Shown here: positions 41,324 to 50,273 of the stretch, piece by piece
How the letters are laid out: the number at the start of each line of letters is the position of its first letter
How positions within the stretch are numbered: position 1 is the stretch's first letter
Assembly: GCA_016000045.1 (NCBI GenBank)
Contig: JAECQY010000001.1
Coordinates: 105,194 to 169,193, forward strand
Direction: 5' to 3'
Source of the DNA: Myxococcaceae bacterium
GTDB lineage: Bacteria > Myxococcota > UBA727 > JABDBI01
DNA length: 64,000 nucleotides
Program-made: the position numbers and the translations under genes
Notes under the pieces: generated by a model
The model's input: only the letters and a program-made list of their open reading frames with translations
Databases searched by the model: none
Told to the model about the DNA's origin: nothing

Positions 41324-43066
41324 ATGAGAGAATTACGTTTTATAGGTTGCCTTTTAATTTTCTGTTCAGGTGTTTTTTCTCAAAGTGCTCCTTGGGCTGT
41401 TGAAGCCTACGATGACGAAACAAGTCAGTATACTCGCTATATTTTGGAGCCTTATGGCAATCCTCCTAACTTGACGGATAGACTAACGGGACTAGCTTGG
41501 CTCTACGATTTGCGTCGTACAGTGAGTGGTCAGACGCAGGCGGCAGCGGCTTCCTACTGCGCGACTCAAGGATCCCATTGGCGCGTGCCGACGGTGCTCG
41601 AGTTACAGAGTCTGTTAAACTACACGACCGATTATGGATTTTGCCAGATAGCTACGGAATGCGATGCATTTAAGTATTGGCCAGCGGGTGGATATTTAGC
41701 CAGTGATTCCTATGAGCCTACCGCCGGGTGTCTAGGGGTTGATCTTTCGAGCTTACCCAGCGTGAGTGAAGCCTCTGTGCTTCCGAGTCCGAGTTGCAAC
41801 AGCAGTTATTTTCTCACCTGCGTTTCAGGTGAAACTTTTGGGCCACCGGCACAGTTTACAGACGAAATAGCAGATTCTGTAGCGAACGATACGACGGTCG
41901 TATTAGATCAAAGGACGGGCTTATTATGGATGCGCAATCCTATTGCTTGTGTTGATCAATATAGCGCTGATGTAGCCTGTAGTTTTGGTTATTCAGATAG
42001 AGATTGGCATTTGTCGTCTATTAAAGAACTCATGACGTTGATAGACTACTCTGAAACGCCACCTTACAATGAAACTATCTTCAATAATATAGACACTTAT
42101 GGGTCTCTTTATTGGACATCTACAAGCTACAATACTTCGGGATACTATGCTGCTGTCAATTTTAGCACTGGTTTGATCGTTCCTTTGTTAAATAGCACAG
42201 GATCTGCAGGCAGCGAGGCTTGCGTTTCTGCAAGATGCGTGACTCGTACGGGAAATTGGCCACGAAGTGCTGATAAGGATTCACTCGGTCAAAATCGTTA
42301 TATCGTCGGTGAATACAACAATACAGTGATTGATAAGTTGACCCAGTTAATGTGGCAGCGCGATTTCTTTGGTCCTATGTCGGGTACTGCAGCTGCAAAT
42401 ACTTGTGAAAATGTTGGAATCGGCGGCTTCACAGATTGGCGGTTACCGAATACAATTGAGATACAATCTCTGTATGATTATTATGCATTTAAAATGGATG
42501 GTTCTATGTTTAATTTGGGATCTCTTAGTTCTTATTGGGCGTCCGGTGGTGCAGGTGCTGGAGCGTCCAGGTATTTCGAAACGATAGGTGGTAATATCGA
42601 TGACATTGGAAATAGCAAGATGTATTATGTACGTTGTGTACGAAGAGGGGTAGAAGTGCCTATTAGCAGTCGGTATTCCGATGAGCACGGACGTCCTGTT
42701 TCTGAGAACTCCACAGAAGTGCTCGATCGATCGACCGGGCTGGTGTGGAGACATGATGGGTATTTGGACTACACAGGTTCAAACCCGGCGTCCTATTGCA
42801 CCGGCTTGGCAGGATCGTGGCGTTTACCTACGGTTAAGGAATTGTATTCACTGACGGAAACAGAGCTTGATCTCAGCATTAATACGACGATATTCAGCGA
42901 TGTGCTGGGTTGTTTAAAAAAGCAATGGTTGACATCTACGAACAGCCCTGTGAGTGCTTCTTGTTCTAATTGTTCGTATTACGTTGGGTTTCCTCTCAGT
43001 GGAGTAGCCACCGTAGATTATTCTATGAGAAATATTTCTTTTTGTATTCGATGTATTAAAGGATAG
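41324..43066 (+). CDS. Secreted protein with four DUF1566 domains
   Basis: A 580-residue protein: signal peptide ('FIGCLLIFCSGVFS'), 'AYDDETSQYTRY', then two A/B pairs with 'VLELQSLLNY', 'SIKELMTLIDY', 'TIEIQSLYDY' and 'TVKELYSLTE'. It ends at domain B4 ('FCIRCIKG') with no Cys-rich tail. I count 13 Asn-X-Ser/Thr sequons among 28 Asn, clearly more than chance for its Ser/Thr content. It is strongly similar to the next gene, probably a tandem duplicate. GGAG lies 6 bp before the ATG. The function is presumably extracellular binding. Confidence 0.74.
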   Translation: MRELRFIGCLLIFCSGVFSQSAPWAVEAYDDETSQYTRYILEPYGNPPNLTDRLTGLAWLYDLRRTVSGQTQAAAASYCATQGSHWRVPTVLELQSLLNYTTDYGFCQIATECDAFKYWPAGGYLASDSYEPTAGCLGVDLSSLPSVSEASVLPSPSCNSSYFLTCVSGETFGPPAQFTDEIADSVANDTTVVLDQRTGLLWMRNPIACVDQYSADVACSFGYSDRDWHLSSIKELMTLIDYSETPPYNETIFNNIDTYGSLYWTSTSYNTSGYYAAVNFSTGLIVPLLNSTGSAGSEACVSARCVTRTGNWPRSADKDSLGQNRYIVGEYNNTVIDKLTQLMWQRDFFGPMSGTAAANTCENVGIGGFTDWRLPNTIEIQSLYDYYAFKMDGSMFNLGSLSSYWASGGAGAGASRYFETIGGNIDDIGNSKMYYVRCVRRGVEVPISSRYSDEHGRPVSENSTEVLDRSTGLVWRHDGYLDYTGSNPASYCTGLAGSWRLPTVKELYSLTETELDLSINTTIFSDVLGCLKKQWLTSTNSPVSASCSNCSYYVGFPLSGVATVDYSMRNISFCIRCIKG

Positions 43067-43070
43067 GTAT

Positions 43071-46055
43071 ATGAAAGCATTATCTTTTTTTAGGTATTTT
43101 TTCTGTTTATGCTTTGTAAGTAATATTCTGTTTTCGCGATCGACTTCTTGGAGCGAGGGAGCATTCCGCGATGAGACGAGCCAACGCATTCGTTATGATA
43201 TTGCTCCGTACGCGTCTCCTCCAAACATCACAGATCGATTAACAGGATTGAGCTGGTTGTATCGGCCTTCTAGTGCAGCCTATAGTGTGTCTCAGGCTCA
43301 GTCTTATTGCCAAAGCCTTGGAGTTGCTTGGCGTCTTCCCAGCGTCTTGGAGCTTCAATCATTGCTTGACTACACAATGAGTTATAGCCCATGCCAAGTC
43401 AGTGGAAATTGCGAGGCATTGAAGTACTGGAAAAGTGGCACTTATTTAGCTCGTGATTCGTACAATAGTACAGGTTGTTTCGGAGTCAATTTGGCAGCGA
43501 ATCCTGGGATCAGTACCAGGACGGTAATACCCAGTGTTGGATGTGGCCAGAGTTATCAATTGAGTTGCACAGCAGGTGATTTATTCTTAGGATCTAGAAA
43601 TTTCAAAAACTGGAATGGAAAAGACTTAGGAAATGATAGCTACTTTGTTTGGGATAGGAGTTCAGATTTACTGTGGGGCCCTCGAGAAACAGGCGGTTGT
43701 TTTAATCAATCCGTCGCTAATAGCAGTTGTTACGGGATCAATTCAGGCGAATCAGGCGAACAGTGGCGTTTGCCAACCGTGAAAGAGCTTCTCAGTTTAG
43801 TAGATTATTCAGCGTATCCGGCCTCCTATTCGGAGATTTTTCCAAATATGACGGAGTTTCCTTATTATTGGACATCGACACCATCTCCAGCGCGAGATTC
43901 TGATTCATGGGCTTATGTGTCGTTTCTTGATGGTCAAGTAGGATTTAATGAGTCCGATAATTTGGATGGGTGTATTTCTACCATCTGTGTCCAAAATCTT
44001 GCCTATTGGAGTACCCCTGCTTATCAGGACACCACTGTCAGCAGCAATAGCGAAAGCCGATACTTAATCGGTAACTACAATAACACTGTTACGGATACTT
44101 CGACCTGGTTGATGTGGCAGCGGAGTGACTCTGGAAATTTAAACGCCAATGAAATGATGACCTATTGCGAGAATAATCCTGTAGCTGGATTTATCGATTG
44201 GAGATTGCCCAGCAGTCGAGAGTTACAGTCATTGTACGATTATGGGAAGATGTCCGTTGATCCGGAATTTTTAGCGAAGGGATTGGATTCGAATCTTTGG
44301 GTTGCAGATGTTGATTCAAGCGGTTTTGTTCGAGCGTTTAGATTGGCTGATGGCAGTGTTGTCCAAGTGAATCAAGATGAAAAGATGTCGGTTCGATGTG
44401 TGAGAAGTGGATCGAACGGCTTTAATATGTCAATCGCAGAACGCTATCTGGACGAAGAAGGAATGCCGATCGCTGAAAGCAATAGCACCAAGGTTCTTGA
44501 TATGCTGACCGGAATGCTTTGGCAACGTATGGGGAATTTTTCAGTGCCTGCCAACAAGCAAAGAGCTGTGTGTCCCAGCAATGCTTGGCGACTTCCGACG
44601 ATTAAGGAGCTTTACACCTTAGTGGAGCTGTCTGAGATAGGCAGCATGAATGATACCGTTTTCCCAGATGTGCCTGAGTGCCCAGGCTACTTGTGGGCCA
44701 GCTCTAGCAACAACTCAGAAGGCTTCTACTGGTTAACAGCGCCCTCCAATGATGTTGGAGAGGTGACCCTTCAGCCAGGTATTTCTGCCTGTGTTCGGTG
44801 CCTACTGGATTGTCCGAGCGAATGCGAGCAACCGACGCCGTATTGTAAGGATCACGAATGCGTTGAATGTATGAAGGATTGCGATTGTCCGTTGTCGAGG
44901 CCACATTGTGTGAACAATGCGTGCGTTCTCTGCTCGCCACCAGAATATTCATGCCCAGGAAGCGATCCTTACTGCCTGGATGGTGGCTGTGTGCAGTGTC
45001 TAAAAGATAACCAATGCTCGGATGCTACCCCGCTTTGTATCAATAATGAGTGCACAGCATGCAGCAATAGTACGCAGTGTGAGAAATTATCGACATCGAA
45101 TCCATTTTGTGTGCGTGGCAATTGTGTGGAATGCATCGATCAGAACAATCAGGGATGCAACGCTACGAGTCCTTTGACTTATTGTATTAATAATATTTGT
45201 GTACCACCTCTTAGCATGTGGGATAGTCGAGCTTACGAAGATTCAACTAGCCAAACAGGGCGCTTTAAACATACAGATATCGTGGCTTTGGATTACTATA
45301 CCGATTTGATTTGGAGTCGATATGCCGTCAATATAACGGGGCGTCTGCCGGTTGACTTTAAAAATTACTGTGCATCGTTTGGTCAAGAGTTTCGCCTGCC
45401 TACTTTGATGGAGTTGCAATCGATATTGGCTTACACAGGCCCAAGAAATTCTATTCCATTCAATACAGTTATTTTCCCATCAAATTCAACAGTCAATGTT
45501 CCTGATTATTATTTGTCTTTAGAGCTGGCCGAACAACCATCCTACTATGGTACCAACTTTAAGCGTGCTTTTTATAATCCTACGATAGAGCCAAGAAATA
45601 GCAATATTTCAGCTGCTCGATGTGTTAATGGAAATCCGTTTGAATATCCTGGTGAGAATCGTTTTGTTAACGGAGATAAATCTCCATTGACTCCTGCATC
45701 CACTAAAGTATTGGATCAATTAACAGGTTTAACTTGGATGAGGTTCGGTTCAATGCCTGGTATGAATCCTGACGAATACTGTAACATGGTACAGCCTTCA
45801 GGTTCATGGGTTGTGCCAACTTTAAAGCAACTGATGACGCTGGTCAATGTGACGATTTTTCCATTTGCAAGTCCTGAGGTATTTCCACTGATGTCATTCC
45901 CAAGCAGAACATATGGAACGGATACGGTATCTCTTGATCGAAACGGAGCTAATCAGACTGGCTACGTGAGCTTTGTCGGTAAAGAGCAAGGCATTACTTT
46001 TCAACAGAGCTTAAATTACAACCCAATTGCTCGTCTCATGTGTGTCAGTCTTTAA
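43071..46055 (+). CDS. Secreted protein with six DUF1566 domains and an internal Cys-rich block
   Basis: A 994-residue protein, the DUF1566 protein of the block with the most copies. After a signal peptide and 'AFRDETSQRIRY' come two A/B pairs (about 25-580; 'VLELQSLLDY', 'TVKELLSLVDY', 'SRELQSLYDY', 'TIKELYTLVE'). A Cys-rich block follows (about 582-715; 'CPSECEQPTPYC', 'CMKDCDCPLSRPHC'), then a third pair starting 'AYEDSTSQTGRF' ('LMELQSILAY', 'TLKQLMTLVN'). The third pair placed after a Cys-rich module that ends other proteins suggests fusion of two former genes. It begins 4 bp after the preceding stop and is the last gene of the ten-gene run. Confidence 0.74.
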   Translation: MKALSFFRYFFCLCFVSNILFSRSTSWSEGAFRDETSQRIRYDIAPYASPPNITDRLTGLSWLYRPSSAAYSVSQAQSYCQSLGVAWRLPSVLELQSLLDYTMSYSPCQVSGNCEALKYWKSGTYLARDSYNSTGCFGVNLAANPGISTRTVIPSVGCGQSYQLSCTAGDLFLGSRNFKNWNGKDLGNDSYFVWDRSSDLLWGPRETGGCFNQSVANSSCYGINSGESGEQWRLPTVKELLSLVDYSAYPASYSEIFPNMTEFPYYWTSTPSPARDSDSWAYVSFLDGQVGFNESDNLDGCISTICVQNLAYWSTPAYQDTTVSSNSESRYLIGNYNNTVTDTSTWLMWQRSDSGNLNANEMMTYCENNPVAGFIDWRLPSSRELQSLYDYGKMSVDPEFLAKGLDSNLWVADVDSSGFVRAFRLADGSVVQVNQDEKMSVRCVRSGSNGFNMSIAERYLDEEGMPIAESNSTKVLDMLTGMLWQRMGNFSVPANKQRAVCPSNAWRLPTIKELYTLVELSEIGSMNDTVFPDVPECPGYLWASSSNNSEGFYWLTAPSNDVGEVTLQPGISACVRCLLDCPSECEQPTPYCKDHECVECMKDCDCPLSRPHCVNNACVLCSPPEYSCPGSDPYCLDGGCVQCLKDNQCSDATPLCINNECTACSNSTQCEKLSTSNPFCVRGNCVECIDQNNQGCNATSPLTYCINNICVPPLSMWDSRAYEDSTSQTGRFKHTDIVALDYYTDLIWSRYAVNITGRLPVDFKNYCASFGQEFRLPTLMELQSILAYTGPRNSIPFNTVIFPSNSTVNVPDYYLSLELAEQPSYYGTNFKRAFYNPTIEPRNSNISAARCVNGNPFEYPGENRFVNGDKSPLTPASTKVLDQLTGLTWMRFGSMPGMNPDEYCNMVQPSGSWVVPTLKQLMTLVNVTIFPFASPEVFPLMSFPSRTYGTDTVSLDRNGANQTGYVSFVGKEQGITFQQSLNYNPIARLMCVSL

Positions 46056-46401
46056 AATGAAGTCGATATGAGATGCACATATTCGGTTTTCATGGATTTT
46101 TGCTCGAGCAGAGAGCTCGGTAATTTACCTCAGACTCTGGGGGCTAATGAGGATAGAATGTTGAATCTGAGTGATGCAAGCGCTAAAGATTTGCCTCGAA
46201 TGAGGTGAGGCCGGTCTTTTTCATAGAAATAGGTTCTTGAAGGCTTAGTAAATTTTTATTTTTCATGACGTCGTGAGTGTGTGTTGCGTTTATAAAAATC
46301 GGATGTATGCTTCAAGGGTCTAGGCATCCAAAGCCGAAATAAACGGGAAAGTATATGGGAACACATAGTCGTCTTTTGAGTGTTGTTTAAGGAGATCATC
46401 T
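46056..46401 (+). other. Intergenic region, 346 bp
   Basis: No gene is supported. It separates the ten-gene block from one further DUF1566 gene and is the first gap larger than 22 bp since 29399, so the main transcript probably ends here and a new promoter serves the 46402 gene. No terminator hairpin with a T-run is visible. An AAGGAGAT ribosome site sits at its right end. Confidence 0.4.
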
Positions 46402-47376
46402 ATGCGATTTTTGAATGGATTCTGGAAATTAGCCTTTGCGGTGTTTTTGCTGTCGTTGAGTAGCATCTCAGCGGAGTTGACAGTCGAAGATCCTGACTTT
46501 GAAGCTTTACAAGCTGGTGCTGAGGCAGGAAGCGGTTGGTCAAACCGAGCGTTTCAGGATGCTACTAATCAGTCTGGTCGGTATTTTCTTCCGAATGTTC
46601 TTCTCCCGATGGTGGTTTACGATTCTTTCACCGGGCTCACTTGGGAGCGTTTTCAGTCTCTTTTGCCGGTTGTTTGGAATCAAACGGCTTATCCAGGTTC
46701 GGCTCAAGCGCATTGCGTCAGCCTATGCGCTGGTGGGTATTCGGATTGGCGAGTACCAAGTGTGATGGAATTACAGTCCTTGGTTGATTATTCTTTGACG
46801 AAAGCTCCACGGATCAATGCTCCAGCTTTTCCGATCACATTTCCATCTGGCTATTGGTCGTCGGAAGCAGTGGTCAATGCTTCTCACGAGGCTTGGAAGC
46901 TATCGTTTGGAACGGGTAAAATAGAGCCGCATGATGCTTTTTTAAGTCGCAAAGGCATTCTAGCTCGATGTGTTCGAGGGCCTGTGCCTTCTCAGGAGGA
47001 TCGTTTTCTCGATCCAAGTGGCAGTGTTTTAAATCAATCGAGCTCGGAAGTGCTGGATACAACCACAGGATTTGTGTGGCAACGCGCTCTTTCGAATTTT
47101 ACTCCGACTTCCAGTTTGGCCGAAGAATATTGTGATATGCTAAGACTAGGTGGGCACAAGTGGCAGTTGCCGAGCATCAAGCAGTTGGTGAGTTTGGTAG
47201 ATTACGATCAAAATGCACCAAGCCTGAACTCGTCTGTTTTCCCGAATTCATCGGTTACATCTTGGTCTTCGACGCCCTCTGGCCCTGTCAGTCATCTGTG
47301 GGCCGTTCACTTTCAAAGAGGAACAGCAGAGGTGTTGAACGAAACGGTTGAGGCATCGGTTCGTTGCGTTCGTTAA
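46402..47376 (+). CDS. Secreted DUF1566 A/B-pair protein, truncated before a Cys-rich tail
   Basis: A 324-residue protein: signal peptide ('LAFAVFLLSLSSISA'), 'AFQDATNQSGRY', domain A ('DWRVPSVMELQSLVDY', 'ARCVRG'), a connector with 'VLDTTTGFVWQR', and domain B ('WQLPSIKQLVSLVDY', 'SWSSTP', 'VRCVR'). The TAA at 47374 comes directly after 'CVR', but the same frame continues as 'STTHCATNTDCPTDGPYC', the start of a Cys-rich module like the one after the 34616 B domain. The gene has therefore probably lost its tail through a stop mutation. AAGGAGAT precedes the ATG. Confidence 0.72.
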   Translation: MRFLNGFWKLAFAVFLLSLSSISAELTVEDPDFEALQAGAEAGSGWSNRAFQDATNQSGRYFLPNVLLPMVVYDSFTGLTWERFQSLLPVVWNQTAYPGSAQAHCVSLCAGGYSDWRVPSVMELQSLVDYSLTKAPRINAPAFPITFPSGYWSSEAVVNASHEAWKLSFGTGKIEPHDAFLSRKGILARCVRGPVPSQEDRFLDPSGSVLNQSSSEVLDTTTGFVWQRALSNFTPTSSLAEEYCDMLRLGGHKWQLPSIKQLVSLVDYDQNAPSLNSSVFPNSSVTSWSSTPSGPVSHLWAVHFQRGTAEVLNETVEASVRCVR

Positions 47377-47654
47377 TCTACGACGCATTGTGCCACAAAC
47401 ACGGATTGTCCCACAGATGGGCCGTATTGTTCAAGTGGGCAATGCCGAGGATCTTATCGATTGACAATGTCGGGAGAAACTCTTCATTGCAGCAACCGTA
47501 GCCATTGCCTTTCTGCAAGATTTTGTGTCCCGCCAGCTCCGGCAAAGAGTGTGCCGAGTGGCTGGTGGATAGGGGCTCTATTTTTCGACAGCTGTCCCTT
47601 CTCCAACTCTTCTCATTGTGTCTTTGCCCTGTCGTTCTCACATTTGGTGCTAGA
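47377..47654 (+). pseudogene. Decayed Cys-rich tail
   Basis: Directly after the stop of the 46402 gene the same frame encodes 'HCATNTDCPTDGPYCSSGQC', a clear Cys-rich module. A shifted frame further on reads 'CKILCPASSGKECAEW', resembling a later module of the 30382 protein. Frameshifts and stops interrupt it. It is therefore a relic of the Cys-rich end of a DUF1566 protein. Confidence 0.55.
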
Positions 47655-47927
47655 ATGGAGGCTTGGTTTAGTTCGAAGGGGCTATCGATTTCGATGTGCG
47701 ATAAAGAGTGGGATCGCTACGATTGTAGAAGGGTTCCTGTGAAAGATGCAGAACATTTGTTGGAAGTTCGAATTGGGGTTTATGATTACAATGCAAGTGA
47801 GCAGCGAAAATTGATGACTGAAGATGCGCCAAAGACGCCAGAGTTTGTCAAATATGTGATTAGAATCGAGTTTCGAGGGCCAAGGCGTTATTCGACGGGT
47901 CCTAAGATGGAAAGAGTCGAGGATTAA
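47655..47927 (+). pseudogene. Truncated copy of the S53 prodomain gene
   Basis: From the ATG at 47655 the frame encodes about 90 residues matching the C-terminal half of the 28038 prodomain protein: 'EAWFSSKGLSISMCDKEWDR', then 'LMTEDAPKTPEFVKYVI' and the same tail ending in 'ED'. The first half and the signal peptide are missing; the upstream part of the frame is Cys-rich relic sequence. The homology extends past the stop into a degenerate signal-peptide segment. There is no good ribosome site, so it is a pseudogene. Confidence 0.6.
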
Positions 47928-48052
47928 TTCATGAAAAATCCATGGATGCCTTATTCTGTATTTTTTCAGCACGGTTTCCATGCTTTTATTGTCCTCCAGA
48001 GTCATTGTTCTTAGACATCGACTCGGGTAGCAGGCACCCTAAGAAGCCAAGT

Positions 48053-48838
48053 CTAGAGAGTTAGTTTGGGAATGACCTGAAGCAGAAGTTCTGAAAAGCG
48101 TTTCGAGGCTTTCTGGCCTGCTAAGGTGACTTCTGCATGGCTTAAGGGTGAGTTGGATAAGCCGGCAGCCTGATTGCTGATGCAGGAGATTCCCAAAACT
48201 TCCAGGCCCATATGACGAGCCGCGATGGTTTCAAATACCGTACTCATCCCGACTGCATCCGCTCCGAGCGTCTTCAGCATTCGGACTTCCGCTGGAGTTT
48301 CGTAGCATGGCCCTAAAAGACCCGCGTAGACTCCTTGACGCAACGAAGTATCGGCTTGGAGCGCTAAATCGCGCAAGCGTTTGGAATAGGCTTCGCTCAT
48401 ATCTGGAAAACGAGGTCCGAGTTCGGAGCGATTCGGGCCCAGGAGAGGGCTGTCGCCGGTCAAGTTCAGATGATCCGTGATGAGCATTAAGTCTCCCACG
48501 TTAAAATCTGGATGGATGCCGCCAGCGGCATTGGTGATGACGAGTTTTTCGATGCCCCAGGCTTTTAGCACACGAATCGGGAAAGCAACCTGCTGGGCTG
48601 TGTAGCCTTCGTAACGATGAACACGTCCTTGCATGAGAAGCACGGGAGTGCTGGCAATATAACCATGAACGAAACGGCCCGAGTGCCCTTCGACGGTCGA
48701 TTTTGGGAAATCACGAATCGCTCCGTAAGAGAGAGAGTCTGAATGGCTTAGACAATCCGCAAATTCGCCAAGCCCAGAACCCAAAATGACAGCCACCTGA
48801 GTCTTTGGGAAAGGAGATTCGATGATTTCTTCGTTCAT
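48053..48838 (-). CDS. punA: Purine nucleoside phosphorylase
   Basis: A 261-residue trimeric-type PNP that splits purine nucleosides with phosphate into base and ribose-1-phosphate for salvage. Visible are 'VILGSGLGEFAD' (phosphate loop), 'STVEGHSGRFVHG', 'MQGRVHRYEGYT', 'VITNAAGGI' and 'LLGPCYETPAEVRML' followed by 'GADAVGMSTVFE', which contact base and ribose. The start lies 1 bp after the rho stop, so the two are probably co-transcribed. Confidence 0.93.
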   Translation of the reverse strand: MNEEIIESPFPKTQVAVILGSGLGEFADCLSHSDSLSYGAIRDFPKSTVEGHSGRFVHGYIASTPVLLMQGRVHRYEGYTAQQVAFPIRVLKAWGIEKLVITNAAGGIHPDFNVGDLMLITDHLNLTGDSPLLGPNRSELGPRFPDMSEAYSKRLRDLALQADTSLRQGVYAGLLGPCYETPAEVRMLKTLGADAVGMSTVFETIAARHMGLEVLGISCISNQAAGLSNSPLSHAEVTLAGQKASKRFSELLLQVIPKLTL

Positions 48839-48839
48839 C

Positions 48840-50201
48840 TCAATGGCTCATGGAAGCAATAAAATCGGCGTTGCTCTTCGTGCCTTTCATGCGGCTGAGC
48901 AAGAATTCCATCGAATCAATGACGTTCAAAGGATGCAGAAGCTGACGCAAAACCCAGACACGATTAAGCACGTCTTTGTCCAACAGATGCTCTTCTTTAC
49001 GAGTCCCCGATTTGTTGATGTCTAGGCAAGGGAAGATGCGCTTTTCCATCAACTTGCGATCAAGTACGATTTCGGAATTTCCGGTTCCTTTGAATTCTTC
49101 AAAGATCACTTCATCCATGCGGCTTCCCGTATCGATCAGCGCTGTGCTGATGATCGTTAACGAACCGCCTTCTTCAACGTGACGAGCCGCTCCGAAGAAG
49201 CGCTTGGGTTTGTGAAGTGCGTTGGAGTCGACACCGCCGGACAGGATTTTGCCGCTTGGAGGAACCAGGGTGTTGTAAGCTCGCCCAAGGCGCGTGATAT
49301 TGTCGAGCAAGATCACGACATCTTTCTTCATTTCCACCAGTCGTTTGGCCTTCTCAATGGTCATTTCGGCGACTTGAACATGACGCTGAGGGGGCTCGTC
49401 AAAAGTTGAAGCAATAACTTCGCCTTTGATGTGGCGCCGCATGTCTGTCACTTCTTCCGGTCTTTCGTCAATGAGCAAGACCAGCAACGTCACTTCCGGG
49501 TGATTGGTGGTAATCGCGTTGGCAATATCTTGCATCAAAACCGTTTTACCGGCTCTGGGTGGAGCCACGACCAAGGCACGTTGACCTTTTCCGATCGGGC
49601 AAAATAAATCGATAATGCGGGTGGAATAGTTCGTGGGCAGCGTTTCCAACTTGAAACGCTGGTTGGGGTAGAGGGGGGTCAGGTTATCAAACGAGACTTT
49701 GTTACGGTGTTCCGCATGGGTAATGGAGTTGATGGTTTCGAGTTTCAACAACGAATAATAACGCTCTTTTTCGCTCGGAGGGCGGATCTGACCTCGAATC
49801 GTATCGCCCGTTCGAAGCCCGTAAGCTCGAATCTGAGACGGAGCCACGTAGATATCGTCGGCCGAAGGCTCGTAGTTGTAGGCGGGCTCCCTCAGAAAGC
49901 CATAACCTTCCGGAAAGGTTTCTAGAGTGCCTTCGCCAAAAATAGCACCGTGATGAGCGGCTTGCCATCTGAGGAGAGCAAACACCATATCTTGCTTGCG
50001 CAGTAATGCATCGAAATCAATGCCGATCAAAGTTGCCTTGGCTTGCAAGTTCTCAATTTTAGCGTGCTTGAGTTCCGATAAATTCATCGCCTCGATATCG
50101 GGATTGACATCGGGGACCGAAATAGGAGTCGGTCGCTCTGTTGGCTTTTCCGATCGATTGTGATTGTGATGGGGGCGACTCTTCCGTTTGGTCTCGCTCA
50201 T
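48840..50201 (-). CDS. rho: Transcription termination factor Rho
   Basis: A 453-residue hexameric RNA helicase that ends transcription. After a basic, polar N-terminal extension of about 35 residues come the N-terminal helical region ('[14 protein letters not shown]'), the cold-shock-like RNA-binding domain ('[19 protein letters not shown]'), Walker A '[11 protein letters not shown]', Walker B '[16 protein letters not shown]', the Q loop '[15 protein letters not shown]' and the R loop '[20 protein letters not shown]'. All catalytic elements are intact. It is followed at 1 bp by punA. Confidence 0.97.
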   Translation of the reverse strand: MSETKRKSRPHHNHNRSEKPTERPTPISVPDVNPDIEAMNLSELKHAKIENLQAKATLIGIDFDALLRKQDMVFALLRWQAAHHGAIFGEGTLETFPEGYGFLREPAYNYEPSADDIYVAPSQIRAYGLRTGDTIRGQIRPPSEKERYYSLLKLETINSITHAEHRNKVSFDNLTPLYPNQRFKLETLPTNYSTRIIDLFCPIGKGQRALVVAPPRAGKTVLMQDIANAITTNHPEVTLLVLLIDERPEEVTDMRRHIKGEVIASTFDEPPQRHVQVAEMTIEKAKRLVEMKKDVVILLDNITRLGRAYNTLVPPSGKILSGGVDSNALHKPKRFFGAARHVEEGGSLTIISTALIDTGSRMDEVIFEEFKGTGNSEIVLDRKLMEKRIFPCLDINKSGTRKEEHLLDKDVLNRVWVLRQLLHPLNVIDSMEFLLSRMKGTKSNADFIASMSH

Positions 50202-50273
50202 TGACCGGGTATATGGCTATTTTGCGCCAGGGCGTCAAGGGCCGTCTGGCCCTCTATTTTGCTGAAAGATTTT

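Noticed and set aside
44704..44952. CRISPR-like or tandem-repeat impression in the Cys-rich coding segments
   Set aside because: The periodicity comes from repeated cysteine codons in a coding sequence; there are no identical DNA repeats with spacers.
26636..47376. Diversity-generating retroelement targeting the DUF1566 genes
   Set aside because: DUF1566 relates to C-type-lectin folds used by DGRs, but no reverse transcriptase, Avd-like gene or template repeat is seen in the window, and the paralog differences are not concentrated at AAY codons by eye.
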